A stretch of 64,000 bases of DNA, from contig NZ_CP036264.1 in assembly GCF_008035925.1 (NCBI RefSeq), positions 891,774 through 955,773 on the forward strand, in the 5' to 3' direction. Below are positions 37,156 to 45,829 of this stretch, in pieces. The first letter of the stretch is position 1, and every line of letters starts with the position of its first letter. The stretch is from Stieleria maiorica (GTDB lineage: Bacteria; Planctomycetota; Planctomycetia; Pirellulales; Pirellulaceae). Below the pieces are notes generated by a model. That model saw only the letters and a list, made by a program, of their open reading frames with translations, ran no database searches and was not told where the DNA came from. The position numbers and the translations under genes are program-made.

Positions 37156-38160
37156 CTACCCGCGTTCCCAGCACGCCACCGTGTGCACTTCGGTCGCTGA
37201 TTCAACCTGTTCATGCGGCGGCCGCTCGAATCGACATTTGTCGACGACCAGGGGGCAGCGATCGGCGAACGAACACCCCACGTGCTCGCGATCTGGCGTC
37301 GGGACCTCGCCTTCCAAGCGAATCCGCTGGCGCGATGCGGCCTTGGACGGATCAGGAATCGGCACCGCCGATAACAGCGCCTCGGTGTACGGGTGCGTCG
37401 GATTGGCGTACACCGATTCCGCTTCGCCCAGTTCGACCAACCGCCCCAGGTACATCACACCGACGCGCGTGGCGATGTGCCGAACCACACTCAAATCATG
37501 CGCGATGAACAGATACGACAGCCCCAACCGCTGCTGCAGATCCATCAGCAAATTGATGATTTGAGCCTGGATGGAAACGTCCAAGGCACTGACCGGTTCA
37601 TCGCACAGAATCAATTTCGGCTCCACAGCCAACGCCCTGGCGATCCCGATCCGCTGGCGTTGGCCGCCGCTGAATTCGTGCGGGTAGCGATTCAGGAATC
37701 TCGGGTTCAGCCCCACCAGATCCATCAACCGCAACACTTCCAATTTCCGATCTTTTCCCGACGCCAATCCGTGCACGGCCAACGGTTCGCCGATGATGCT
37801 GCCGACGGTCATCCGTGGATTCAGCGATGCGAACGGGTCTTGGAAAACCATCTGCACGACGCGGCGGTACCGCATCATCTCTCGGTCGCCCAGCCGCGTG
37901 ATATCGACGCCTTCCAACCGAACCGATCCGCTGGTCGGATGCACCAAATTAATGATCGCCCGAGCGGTGGTCGATTTGCCACATCCTGATTCACCGACCA
38001 GCGCCAACGTTTCGCCCTTGGCGATGTCAAACGACAGACCATCAACGGCGCGAATCACGCCCCGTTGTGGGCTGAGGAACGAACCGCGGCTGAACGGGAA
38101 ATGAACGCGAAGGTCGCGAACCGACAGAAGCGGCGTGGGTGATTGAATGACTTCAGACAT
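37156..38160 (-). CDS. oppF: Oligopeptide/dipeptide ABC transporter ATPase (OppF/DppF)
   Basis: A 334-residue cytoplasmic ATPase. Walker [13 protein letters not shown]-loop [14 protein letters not shown], signature [15 protein letters not shown], Walker B LILCDEP and the switch His in [11 protein letters not shown] are intact. The C-terminal oligo_HPY extension contains [19 protein letters not shown] and a Cys cluster ([15 protein letters not shown] ... VACW) that binds an iron-sulphur cluster in relatives. ATG 38160 overlaps the end of oppD by 8 bp. Last gene of the operon. Confidence 0.96.
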   Translation of the reverse strand: MSEVIQSPTPLLSVRDLRVHFPFSRGSFLSPQRGVIRAVDGLSFDIAKGETLALVGESGCGKSTTARAIINLVHPTSGSVRLEGVDITRLGDREMMRYRRVVQMVFQDPFASLNPRMTVGSIIGEPLAVHGLASGKDRKLEVLRLMDLVGLNPRFLNRYPHEFSGGQRQRIGIARALAVEPKLILCDEPVSALDVSIQAQIINLLMDLQQRLGLSYLFIAHDLSVVRHIATRVGVMYLGRLVELGEAESVYANPTHPYTEALLSAVPIPDPSKAASRQRIRLEGEVPTPDREHVGCSFADRCPLVVDKCRFERPPHEQVESATEVHTVACWERG

Positions 38161-39145
38161 CGATCGCCTCCTGTTGCGCAACCAGACACGCGGCCTCGCG
38201 GCGACCGTCCAGATTGACGAGCGCGGGATCCTGCGTCTTGCACGCGTCGATCGCGACGGGGCAACGCGGCCGGAACGAACAGCCGTCGGGCAAATGGCCT
38301 AGATCGGGCGGTTGGCCGGGGATCGCTTGCAACGTCTCGGCCGTTTGATCGAACCGGGGCAGCGAGCGCAACAAGCCCTGCGTGTAGGGATGCTTCGGAT
38401 CGGCAAACAACGCATCGGCGTCCGCTTTTTCGACGACGCGTCCGGCATACATCACCAGCACCCGGTGACAGATCTCTGCGACGACGCCCAAGTCATGGGT
38501 GATCATGATAATGCTGGTGCCGCGACGCTGTTGCAAGTCACGCAGCAGGTCCAAGATCTGGGCCTGGATCGTCACGTCCAACGCCGTCGTCGGTTCGTCG
38601 GCGATCAACAGGTCGGGTTCGCACGACAACGCCATCGCGATCATCACGCGTTGCCGCATCCCGCCGCTGAACTGATGCGGGTAATCGCGCAGCCGCTTCT
38701 CCGCGCCGCTGATCCCGACCAGGTCCAACATCTCGGCCGCCTGGCGATTGGCCTCTTTGCGGCTCAGTCCCAAATGCAGCCGCGTCATTTCGGTCAGTTG
38801 TTGTCCGACCGTCATTAGCGGGTTGAGTGCCGTCATCGGATCTTGAAAAATCATCGCGATCCGCCGGCCCCGGATCGATTGCATTTGCTGGTCGGTCAGC
38901 GTCAGCAAGTCCTTTCCCTGATAAAGGACCGTGCCGCCGTCGATGCGGCCCGGCGGTTTAGGGACCAATCCCATCAAGGCCAAATTGGTCACACTCTTTC
39001 CGCTGCCGCTCTCGCCGACCAGCCCCACCGTTTCGCCCGGATAGACATCGAACGAGACGCCGCGCACGGCGCGGACCTGGGCGTCGTCGGTCTTGAAACT
39101 GACCTGCAAGTTGTCGACTTTCAATAGCGGCTGGGATTCACTCAT
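38153..39145 (-). CDS. oppD: Oligopeptide/dipeptide ABC transporter ATPase (OppD/DppD)
   Basis: A 330-residue partner ATPase. Walker [15 protein letters not shown]-loop [14 protein letters not shown], signature [15 protein letters not shown], Walker B LLIADEP, and [12 protein letters not shown] are all present. The C-terminal extension has [18 protein letters not shown] and the cluster [15 protein letters not shown]. It lies 4 bp after oppC and overlaps oppF. Confidence 0.96.
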   Translation of the reverse strand: MSESQPLLKVDNLQVSFKTDDAQVRAVRGVSFDVYPGETVGLVGESGSGKSVTNLALMGLVPKPPGRIDGGTVLYQGKDLLTLTDQQMQSIRGRRIAMIFQDPMTALNPLMTVGQQLTEMTRLHLGLSRKEANRQAAEMLDLVGISGAEKRLRDYPHQFSGGMRQRVMIAMALSCEPDLLIADEPTTALDVTIQAQILDLLRDLQQRRGTSIIMITHDLGVVAEICHRVLVMYAGRVVEKADADALFADPKHPYTQGLLRSLPRFDQTAETLQAIPGQPPDLGHLPDGCSFRPRCPVAIDACKTQDPALVNLDGRREAACLVAQQEAIDV

Positions 39146-39149
39146 GGCG

Positions 39150-40376
39150 TCAATCTCGGTTCTTCATCCTCGGGTCGAGCGCATCACGGATGCCGTCGCC
39201 AAGAAAATTCAATGCAAACAAGGTCGCCGCCAAAGCACCGCCGGGAAACACGACGACCCACCAAAACACCTTGACGATCGACAATGCTTCGACGCCGTCG
39301 TTCAGCAACAATCCCCACGAAACGTCCGGCGGCGAAACGCCCAGACCCAAAAACGACAAGAACGCTTCGAACAACATCACGCTGGGGATCGTCAACGTCA
39401 GATAGACGATCACGACGCCCAACACGTTTGGCACCAGATGTCGAAACACGATCCGCCACGACGACGCACCGACCGTCCGTGCCGCTTCGACGAACTGTTC
39501 ATGACGCAGCGACATCACTTGACCGCGAACGACACGCGACATCGTCAACCAATAAATCGCACCGATCACGATGTAAAAGATCGTGATCTGGTCGATGCCC
39601 ACCGAATCCAGTTTCTTCTTGACCGAGTCTTCGCCCAGAAACGTGACCAGAAAGATCACGACAAAGATGAACGGGATGGAGTACAGCATGTCGACCAGCC
39701 GCATCATCGCCGCGTCGACATTTCCGCCAAAGTAACCCGCGATCGCGCCATAGCTGACGCCGATGATCAAACTGACCAGCGTCGCGACGATTCCCACGAT
39801 CAACGAAACGCGAGCGCCCCAGAAGACGCGGGCCAGCAGGTCGCGTCCCAGTTTGTCGGTGCCGAACAAGCTGGGGATCGCGTAGTCGCCGAAAATCGCC
39901 ACCCGCATCTCGCACATCCACCAAGCCACCGGACCGAGGTTGTTCCACATTTGATTGAAGGGGTGTTCGACCTCGATGCGGTCAGCGATCGTGACCTCGA
40001 TTTGGCGTTGCTGATCGGGACCGTCCGAAGCGAACTGTGCCCGCAACGATTCGATCGATTCGTTGAATTCGGCCAGTTCGCCGGTCAGCGTTCCACCGGC
40101 AAACTTCAACCCCGGGCGGCTGCCCATCACGACCGAACTGAAATTCGGCGGCAGAAAACGTCGGTTGTCCAAATCCTTGTCGATCGGACTTTGCAGCGGC
40201 AACAGCGGCGTCAGGAATGCCAGCACCGAAAGCGTCAGCAGGCACCAAAGCGAGATCATCGCGGTGCGATTGCGACGCAGACGTTTCCAGGCGTCTTGCC
40301 ACAACGACACGCCGTGGACCTCCCGCGCTTCGGCCAGGATCCGTTCCAGAGTTTCGCGATCCGCTTCGGACTTCAC
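39150..40376 (-). CDS. oppC: Oligopeptide ABC transporter permease (OppC) with periplasmic insertion
   Basis: A 408-residue inner-membrane permease, about 100 longer than E. coli OppC. After the first membrane helix (about 40-62) an insertion of roughly 100 residues (to about 165) contains charged, coiled-coil-like sequence ([29 protein letters not shown]). The canonical part follows: [21 protein letters not shown], then five helices, with the EAA loop [20 protein letters not shown] that docks the ATPases. The start is a GTG overlapping the oppB stop by 4 bp. The insertion probably faces the periplasm and could contact the enlarged OppA. Confidence 0.95.
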   Translation of the reverse strand: MKSEADRETLERILAEAREVHGVSLWQDAWKRLRRNRTAMISLWCLLTLSVLAFLTPLLPLQSPIDKDLDNRRFLPPNFSSVVMGSRPGLKFAGGTLTGELAEFNESIESLRAQFASDGPDQQRQIEVTIADRIEVEHPFNQMWNNLGPVAWWMCEMRVAIFGDYAIPSLFGTDKLGRDLLARVFWGARVSLIVGIVATLVSLIIGVSYGAIAGYFGGNVDAAMMRLVDMLYSIPFIFVVIFLVTFLGEDSVKKKLDSVGIDQITIFYIVIGAIYWLTMSRVVRGQVMSLRHEQFVEAARTVGASSWRIVFRHLVPNVLGVVIVYLTLTIPSVMLFEAFLSFLGLGVSPPDVSWGLLLNDGVEALSIVKVFWWVVVFPGGALAATLFALNFLGDGIRDALDPRMKNRD

Positions 40377-41302
40377 TGTAATTTGACCCTCGGATCGATG
40401 ATGGCATAGGCAAGGTCCACCAGGGTGTTCATCACAAACAGGATGACGGTGTAGGTCAAAACCATGCCCATCGCGAGCGTGTAATCACGCTGCGTCGCGG
40501 CGTTGATGAAGTGGCTGCCCATGCCGGGCAAGGCAAAGATTTTTTCCAGCACCAACGAACCGGTCAGAACGCGAGCGACGGCAGGGCCCAGATACGACAC
40601 CACCGGCAGCAAGGCGCCCGGCAAGACGTGTCGCAGGATGACTGTCCGGTGCGGCAATCCCTTGGCGATCGCCGTGCGGACGTGATCCTTCGTCAGCATC
40701 TCTAACATCCCGGTGCGACTGAGCCGGGCGATGTACGCCGCCACTGGCAGCCCCAGGCAGAACGCCGGCAGGGCGATTTGCTGGAGCGTTCCCCAGCCGC
40801 CGGCCGGAAAGATCTGGATCATGAAAACGAACAGCAAGATCGCCAAACTGGCCAACACGAAATTCGGAATCGCGATACCCAAGACCGCGGCGAACATCAA
40901 GATGACGTCCGCCTTGGTACGGCGATAGACCGCCGAGATGACGCCGGCGGTGACGCCCAAAAGAATCGCAAACACCAGCGCAAAGATCGCCAATGTCGCC
41001 GACACCGGAAACCCTTCGGCCAAGACCTGGTTGACGCTGTAATCTTCCAGCCCCATGCACCATCCCAAGTCGAACCGGGTGACGATGCCCACCAAGTAAT
41101 CCCAGTACTGCTGTAGCGGCGGTGCGTCCAGGTTGTAGCGTGCTTTGAGTTGTCGTTCGATCGCCGGCGGTAAACTCCGCTCGCCGCTGAACGGGTTGCC
41201 CGGCACGCTGCGCATCAAGATGAACGAAACCGTGTAAACGGCCCACAGCGTCAGGATCATCCATGCCGCTCGCTTGAGCAGGTAGCCAATCAGATTGCGC
41301 AT
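40373..41302 (-). CDS. oppB: Oligopeptide ABC transporter permease (OppB)
   Basis: A 309-residue permease of normal length and topology (six helices). The N-terminal helix is followed by FILMRSVPGNPFSGER. The EAA motif is HVRTAIAKGLPHRTVILRHV; the C-terminus is [11 protein letters not shown]. It lies 8 bp downstream of oppA, with a GTGA overlap to oppC. Confidence 0.96.
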   Translation of the reverse strand: MRNLIGYLLKRAAWMILTLWAVYTVSFILMRSVPGNPFSGERSLPPAIERQLKARYNLDAPPLQQYWDYLVGIVTRFDLGWCMGLEDYSVNQVLAEGFPVSATLAIFALVFAILLGVTAGVISAVYRRTKADVILMFAAVLGIAIPNFVLASLAILLFVFMIQIFPAGGWGTLQQIALPAFCLGLPVAAYIARLSRTGMLEMLTKDHVRTAIAKGLPHRTVILRHVLPGALLPVVSYLGPAVARVLTGSLVLEKIFALPGMGSHFINAATQRDYTLAMGMVLTYTVILFVMNTLVDLAYAIIDPRVKLQ

Positions 41303-41310
41303 GTCGAATG

Positions 41311-43293
41311 TCAGTCCTGGGAGTGCGCCGGCGCCGCGTCGTCAGATCGGTAACGCAAGACCGACAGCGGGTGCAGGTCCTGGGCGGACGGTGCAAACCC
41401 CACGATATTCGTCTTGGCCATCTCGGCGGACGTGTAAAAGAAGATCGGAATGATCGGTAACTCCGTCGACAGGATCGATTCGGCTTGCCGCAACAATTCC
41501 ATCCGCCGCTGCGGATTCAATTCGCTGCTGGCCGCCTTGATCAATCGATCGTATTCCGGATTGCTCCAATTGGTGTTGCTCTGCGGATTGCCGGTCACCC
41601 ACAGATCCAAAAACGTGTTGGGGTCGGGATAGTCGCCGACCCAACCGTAGCGAGCGATCTCGTACTTTTCCTGCTGGACCGTCTCGACGAAACTGCCCCA
41701 TTCCATGTTCTTCAGTTCCAGCTTGATGTTCAGGTTATTTTGAAGCTGTTGCTGGATCACTTCGGCGATCGGTCGATGCCGTTCGCTGGTGTTGTACATC
41801 AACGACATCTTGGGAAAACCGCGTCCGCCCGGGAAACCCGCTTCGGCGAGCAAGGCCTGGGCCTGCTCGACACTTCCCTTCAGACCCTCGGGGCCTTTGT
41901 AGCCGGCAATGCCCGGTGGCACGACGGTAAACGCCGGTTGCTCACCCGCCTTGGTCACCTGTTCAACGATTTGACGTCGATCAATCGCCATGCTGATCGC
42001 CTGGCGCACTCGGATGTCATCCAGCGGCGGGACGTCGTTATTGAGCTTGTAGAAATAGATCGACAATTTGGGCGCGCTGTGAAAATCCTCTCGGTCCTTC
42101 AATTCCTCCAGCACGGCAGCGGGCAAATCATAGACCCACTGCAGTTGTCCCGTCTCGTACATGTTCATCGCCGTGTTCTGGCTTTCCAGCGACACGAAGT
42201 CGATCGTTTCAAAGGAGACTTCATCGGCACGCCAGTAGTCCATGAACTTTTCCGCCCGGATGCGATCACGCAAGCGGCGGAATTTCAATTTGTACGGACC
42301 GTTGGTGACGATGTTCTCTGCCTTCGTCCACAAGGGAGTGCCATGTGTTTCGACGCAGTTTTGGTTGACCGGAAACAGCGGATACCAGGCGACCAGATTC
42401 AGAAAGTAGGGGACGGAGTTGTTCAGGTGAACGACGAACGTTCGGTCGTCGATCGCTTGGGCGCCCCCGTGGTGTTTGAAATCCACCAGCACGCCGTGCA
42501 TCCGCTGGACTGTCTCGTCGCTCGCAGCCACCTCCGCTGACATCGCAAACCGCTCGAGCGTCGCCTGCCCATCGCCCTCCGCATTCGGATCGGCAACGTC
42601 GATCTCATAGATCCAGCGTTCCTCCCAATCGAGCTGCGCCTGCTCGCGTTGATCGTCCGTCGCGTTCTCGGCCAGTTTCGGGGAGTCGGGCTTGATGATC
42701 CCCCGCAGCGTTCCGTACTTCATCGTCCCGCGGGGAAAGTGCTGGACGTTGGCTTCGCTGGTCAGTGTCTCGCCGGGGCGGTCCCACAGTTCGACTTCCA
42801 CTTTGTCGCCGATGTTGACGACCGAACCGTTGTATTCGGTCGCCAAACGGACTTCGCTGATCAAGTAAGCGTATTCGCAGGCCGTCGCCGGGTGCAGCAT
42901 CCGCAGCCAGGACCAGGCGAAATCATGGGCGGTGATCGGTGTCCCATCGGTCCAACGGATGCCTTCACGCAGATGAAACGTGAAGGTCTTGCCGTCCTCG
43001 GAGATCTCATACCGCTCCGCCATCGCCGGTTGAGGCGTCAACGGCTGCATGCCCGTCTCCGGGTCCGGCTCCCCCTCGGGAAGCATCCTCAACAAACCCT
43101 CGAACAGCTCGAAAATGACACGGCCTTCTGGTTGGCCGGTGGCCCGGTGTGGATCCAGCGTGCTCGGGTCGGTGCCGTTTTGAAACGCAAAGTCGGCCGG
43201 GGGGATATGGTCCATTCGCGCGGCCCAGATCACTGCGGCGACAGCGAGCAGGCCCGCAACGATCACGAATCCACGGCGAACTTCCGGGGGCAC
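41311..43293 (-). CDS. oppA: Oligopeptide ABC transporter substrate-binding protein (OppA), enlarged
   Basis: A 660-residue solute-binding protein of the SBP_bac_5 family, about 115 longer than E. coli OppA. The GTG start gives an N-terminal membrane anchor (residues 8-25, RGFVIVAGLLAVAAVIWAAR) without a lipobox, so it is likely tethered by an uncleaved helix. The core motifs are GTDPSTLDPHRATGQPEGRV, FTFHLREGIRWTDGTPITAHD, DIRVRQAISMAIDRRQIVE and GWVGDYPDPNTFLDLWVTG. The extra sequence lies mainly between about 150 and 290 (many Asp/Glu/Gln). It heads the oppABCDF operon. Confidence 0.95.
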   Translation of the reverse strand: MPPEVRRGFVIVAGLLAVAAVIWAARMDHIPPADFAFQNGTDPSTLDPHRATGQPEGRVIFELFEGLLRMLPEGEPDPETGMQPLTPQPAMAERYEISEDGKTFTFHLREGIRWTDGTPITAHDFAWSWLRMLHPATACEYAYLISEVRLATEYNGSVVNIGDKVEVELWDRPGETLTSEANVQHFPRGTMKYGTLRGIIKPDSPKLAENATDDQREQAQLDWEERWIYEIDVADPNAEGDGQATLERFAMSAEVAASDETVQRMHGVLVDFKHHGGAQAIDDRTFVVHLNNSVPYFLNLVAWYPLFPVNQNCVETHGTPLWTKAENIVTNGPYKLKFRRLRDRIRAEKFMDYWRADEVSFETIDFVSLESQNTAMNMYETGQLQWVYDLPAAVLEELKDREDFHSAPKLSIYFYKLNNDVPPLDDIRVRQAISMAIDRRQIVEQVTKAGEQPAFTVVPPGIAGYKGPEGLKGSVEQAQALLAEAGFPGGRGFPKMSLMYNTSERHRPIAEVIQQQLQNNLNIKLELKNMEWGSFVETVQQEKYEIARYGWVGDYPDPNTFLDLWVTGNPQSNTNWSNPEYDRLIKAASSELNPQRRMELLRQAESILSTELPIIPIFFYTSAEMAKTNIVGFAPSAQDLHPLSVLRYRSDDAAPAHSQD

Positions 43294-43666
43294 GAGCGTG
43301 TCTCTTCTGGGTTAAGGACAAACGAACGAAGCTGGCCGTGGCAGTTTAGCGGGTTTGGCCGGTTTAGTGCGAGAGCGAGTGGAGAGCAATCGGCGCAATG
43401 GCTCCGATGAACGACTACGCCAATCCGTAGCGGAAGCCGCCAAGGCTTTCGACCAGCGTTCAGGTGAGATCCGCCGTCTGGCGTCCCCTACGGGCATTCC
43501 ATCATTCTGCCCCGTATGATTCTGCCATTCCTCTCCTGTCCCCTTCGACGCGACAAGTAGAGAGGTAGGAAAATTTTGGAGGTAGGAAGATTCGCTGCAT
43601 CGAATCGATGGTGCATTTCATCATCTTCTTACCTCCGAAATCTTCCTACCTGATTTCCGCAAGCGG
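43294..43666. repeat. Gene-free stretch with family B and family E hairpins
   Basis: 43427-43491 is a diverged family B element (GTAGCGGAAGCCGCCAAGG ... CTGGCGTCCCCTAC). 43563-43651 is the complete family E hairpin: 29-bp arms at 43563-43591 and 43623-43651 with three mismatches, each arm containing AGGTAGGAA twice. It sits 15 bp beyond the selO stop, a place that would suit a 3'-end hairpin. The opp promoter must lie in the left part. Confidence 0.75.
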
Positions 43667-45271
43667 CTACGAGCTACACGACAACATCGAACACCCCGCG
43701 CGATGCCGAGCCCACTCGGGACGTTTCTCGGCATAGGCTTCGCGCCCGGGCTGCTCGTCATAGGGGTGACGAAGCACCTCCAGCAGCTCTGCGATCCCCG
43801 CATGGTCGCCCTGCTCACTGCGATCGATCGCCAATTGCGCCAAGTAGTTTCGCAGCACATACAGCGGATTGACGCGGTTCATTCGCTGGCGACGTTTTTC
43901 ATCCGACACGCCGGTATCCGCGAGCCGACTTTGGTAGCCCGCAAACCAGTCGGCCGTCGCCATGCGGACTTCGTCGTCGATCTGTTCAGGCCGGTAGTAA
44001 GCTTCGCCCAACCGCTCGCACACCGAATCGGGATCGCTCCCACTCGGCACATCGGCCAGCCGTCGATAGAACAGCGTCATATCGGTCTCGGCCATCTGCA
44101 ACACATCCAACAGCTCTGCGAACAATCGCTGATCCGACTCACCGCGAAACTTGTCCAAACCCAGTTTCGCCGCCATCATCGAATTCCAGCCGTCGTCAAA
44201 GGTTTCGACGTACAGATGCAATCCCTTTTGCAGTACGTCGACGTCTTGATCGACCAGCGGCAACAGCGATCCGGCGAATTGGGCCAGATTCCACTGGGCC
44301 ACCTGGGGTTGGTGCCCATAGCGGTAACGTCGCCCTTGGGCGTCGGTTGTGTTCGGTGTCCAACCCGGATCGTAATCTTCCAACCAACCATAGGGGCCGT
44401 AGTCGATCGTCAGCCCCAAGATCGACAGGTTGTCGGTGTTCATCACGCCGTGCACAAAACCGACCCGCATCCAGTGCACCATCAACTCCGCCGTCCGCTG
44501 ACAGACCTCGGCAAAGAACTCCGCATAGACATCCGGCGAAGGTTCGCCCAAGTGGGGAAAGTCGTGGCGGATCGTAAAGTCGGCCAGGCGCCGCAGCGTG
44601 TCGACATCGTCCCGGCTGGCGAAGATTTGGAAGTTCCCCAGCCGGACGAACGACGGCGCGACACGGCACACGATCGCGCCGGGTTCCTGCTTCGGGTTGC
44701 CGTCGTAGAACATGTCGCGGGTCACCGCGTCGCCGGTCAGGACCAGACTGAGCGCCCGAGTCGTCGGCACGCCCAGGTGGTGCATCGCTTCGCTGCACAG
44801 AAACTCGCGGACGCTGCTGCGCAACACCGCCAGCCCGTCGGCGAAACGCGAGTAGGGCGTCGGACCGGCCCCTTTCAGCTGCAACGTCTGATGACGCCCA
44901 TGAACATCGATGACTTCGCCCAGGTTGATCGCGCGGCCATCGCCAAGCTGGCCCGCCCAGTTTCCGAACTGGTGCCCGCCATAGCACATCGCAAACGGGT
45001 CCATCGCCGGATGGACGGCGTTGCCCCCCATCACGTCGGCGAACTGCTGGGACTGCAGTAACTCCTCCGTCACCCCCAACTGCTCGGCGACTTCACGCGA
45101 GTGGGCGATCAGCTGCGGCGCCGCGACCGGTTTGGGCAGCACCCGAGAGTAGCACGCCCCGCGCACTTGCCGAATCTGATTGGTTTGATCCGGATCAGCC
45201 GGCAAGTGCCGCGTGAAGCGGTTGTCAAAGGTCAGTGATTCCCAGGCATCAATCCATTGTTGTTGTGACAT
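43667..45271 (-). CDS. selO: SelO (YdiU/UPF0061) family protein adenylyltransferase
   Basis: A 534-residue pseudokinase-fold enzyme that transfers AMP to Ser/Thr/Tyr of target proteins in studied homologues and is linked to redox homeostasis. Motifs seen: CYGGHQFGNWAGQLGDGRAI, LKGAGPTPYSRFADG, LRSSVREFLCSEAM, GFVHGVMNTDNLSILGLTID and MNRVNPLYVLRNYLAQ. The C-terminal CSMLSCSS keeps the conserved Cys-Ser-Ser end where animal SelO has selenocysteine. Near-normal length, single gene, transcribed toward the opp operon. Confidence 0.96.
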   Translation of the reverse strand: MSQQQWIDAWESLTFDNRFTRHLPADPDQTNQIRQVRGACYSRVLPKPVAAPQLIAHSREVAEQLGVTEELLQSQQFADVMGGNAVHPAMDPFAMCYGGHQFGNWAGQLGDGRAINLGEVIDVHGRHQTLQLKGAGPTPYSRFADGLAVLRSSVREFLCSEAMHHLGVPTTRALSLVLTGDAVTRDMFYDGNPKQEPGAIVCRVAPSFVRLGNFQIFASRDDVDTLRRLADFTIRHDFPHLGEPSPDVYAEFFAEVCQRTAELMVHWMRVGFVHGVMNTDNLSILGLTIDYGPYGWLEDYDPGWTPNTTDAQGRRYRYGHQPQVAQWNLAQFAGSLLPLVDQDVDVLQKGLHLYVETFDDGWNSMMAAKLGLDKFRGESDQRLFAELLDVLQMAETDMTLFYRRLADVPSGSDPDSVCERLGEAYYRPEQIDDEVRMATADWFAGYQSRLADTGVSDEKRRQRMNRVNPLYVLRNYLAQLAIDRSEQGDHAGIAELLEVLRHPYDEQPGREAYAEKRPEWARHRAGCSMLSCSS

Positions 45272-45829
45272 GCCTGTAGTTTAGGGACGAGGACAGGTTG
45301 TGGCAGGTGGTGGGTGGAGAAGGACAGAAAAATGGCCGTAGCGGAACTCGCCAAGACTTTCGCCCACTCAAGGGCCAACGTAGCTACCTTCGCCAGAAGG
45401 TGGTCCCCAGCAAACCCATGCTCCCATCGCATCGCGACAAATACCAGCCGGCCATCCGTGGGTACGCTCTGCCATCCGTGGGTTTTCTTTACCACCTACG
45501 GTCCGCCACTCCCTTCGCGCGACGCCCGACCCCATCGGCGTCAAGTTAAGAGGCGACACCCTCCCTGCCAGGGTGGCCTGATGAAAAGTACGTGGCGTTG
45601 AAAACTGGTGAACCGGCAACGATTGAAAATTGCAAAATGAACAATGCAAATTGCGAAATGATTTGAGCGACGATTCCCGGCAAATTTGAAATTTGCAATG
45701 AACAGTTTGCAATTTGCAATCAAGGGATCCAGCAGAATCGTTGAAAGTCCCCGAACCTACGCAACGTTCCAAGTTGCATTGATTTTCGCCAGCCCACTGC
45801 CAGGGAAGGTTTTGCCTCCACGTGCCACC
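45272..45829. repeat. Gene-free stretch with mixed repeat relics and an AT-rich block
   Basis: 45338-45360 is a family B module and 45379-45405 a family A half (GTAGCTACCTTCGCCAGAAG). 45610-45725 is a locally AT-rich block with repeated short words (TTTGCAATTTGCAAT, ATTGCAAAATG, AATGCAAATTGC) that partly mirror each other. No coding sequence was recognised. Confidence 0.6.

Noticed and set aside
39093..40409. 438-codon open frame on the plus strand
   Set aside because: Antisense shadow of oppC; composition (Arg/His/Asp/Gln-rich) is typical of the complement of a GC-rich gene.
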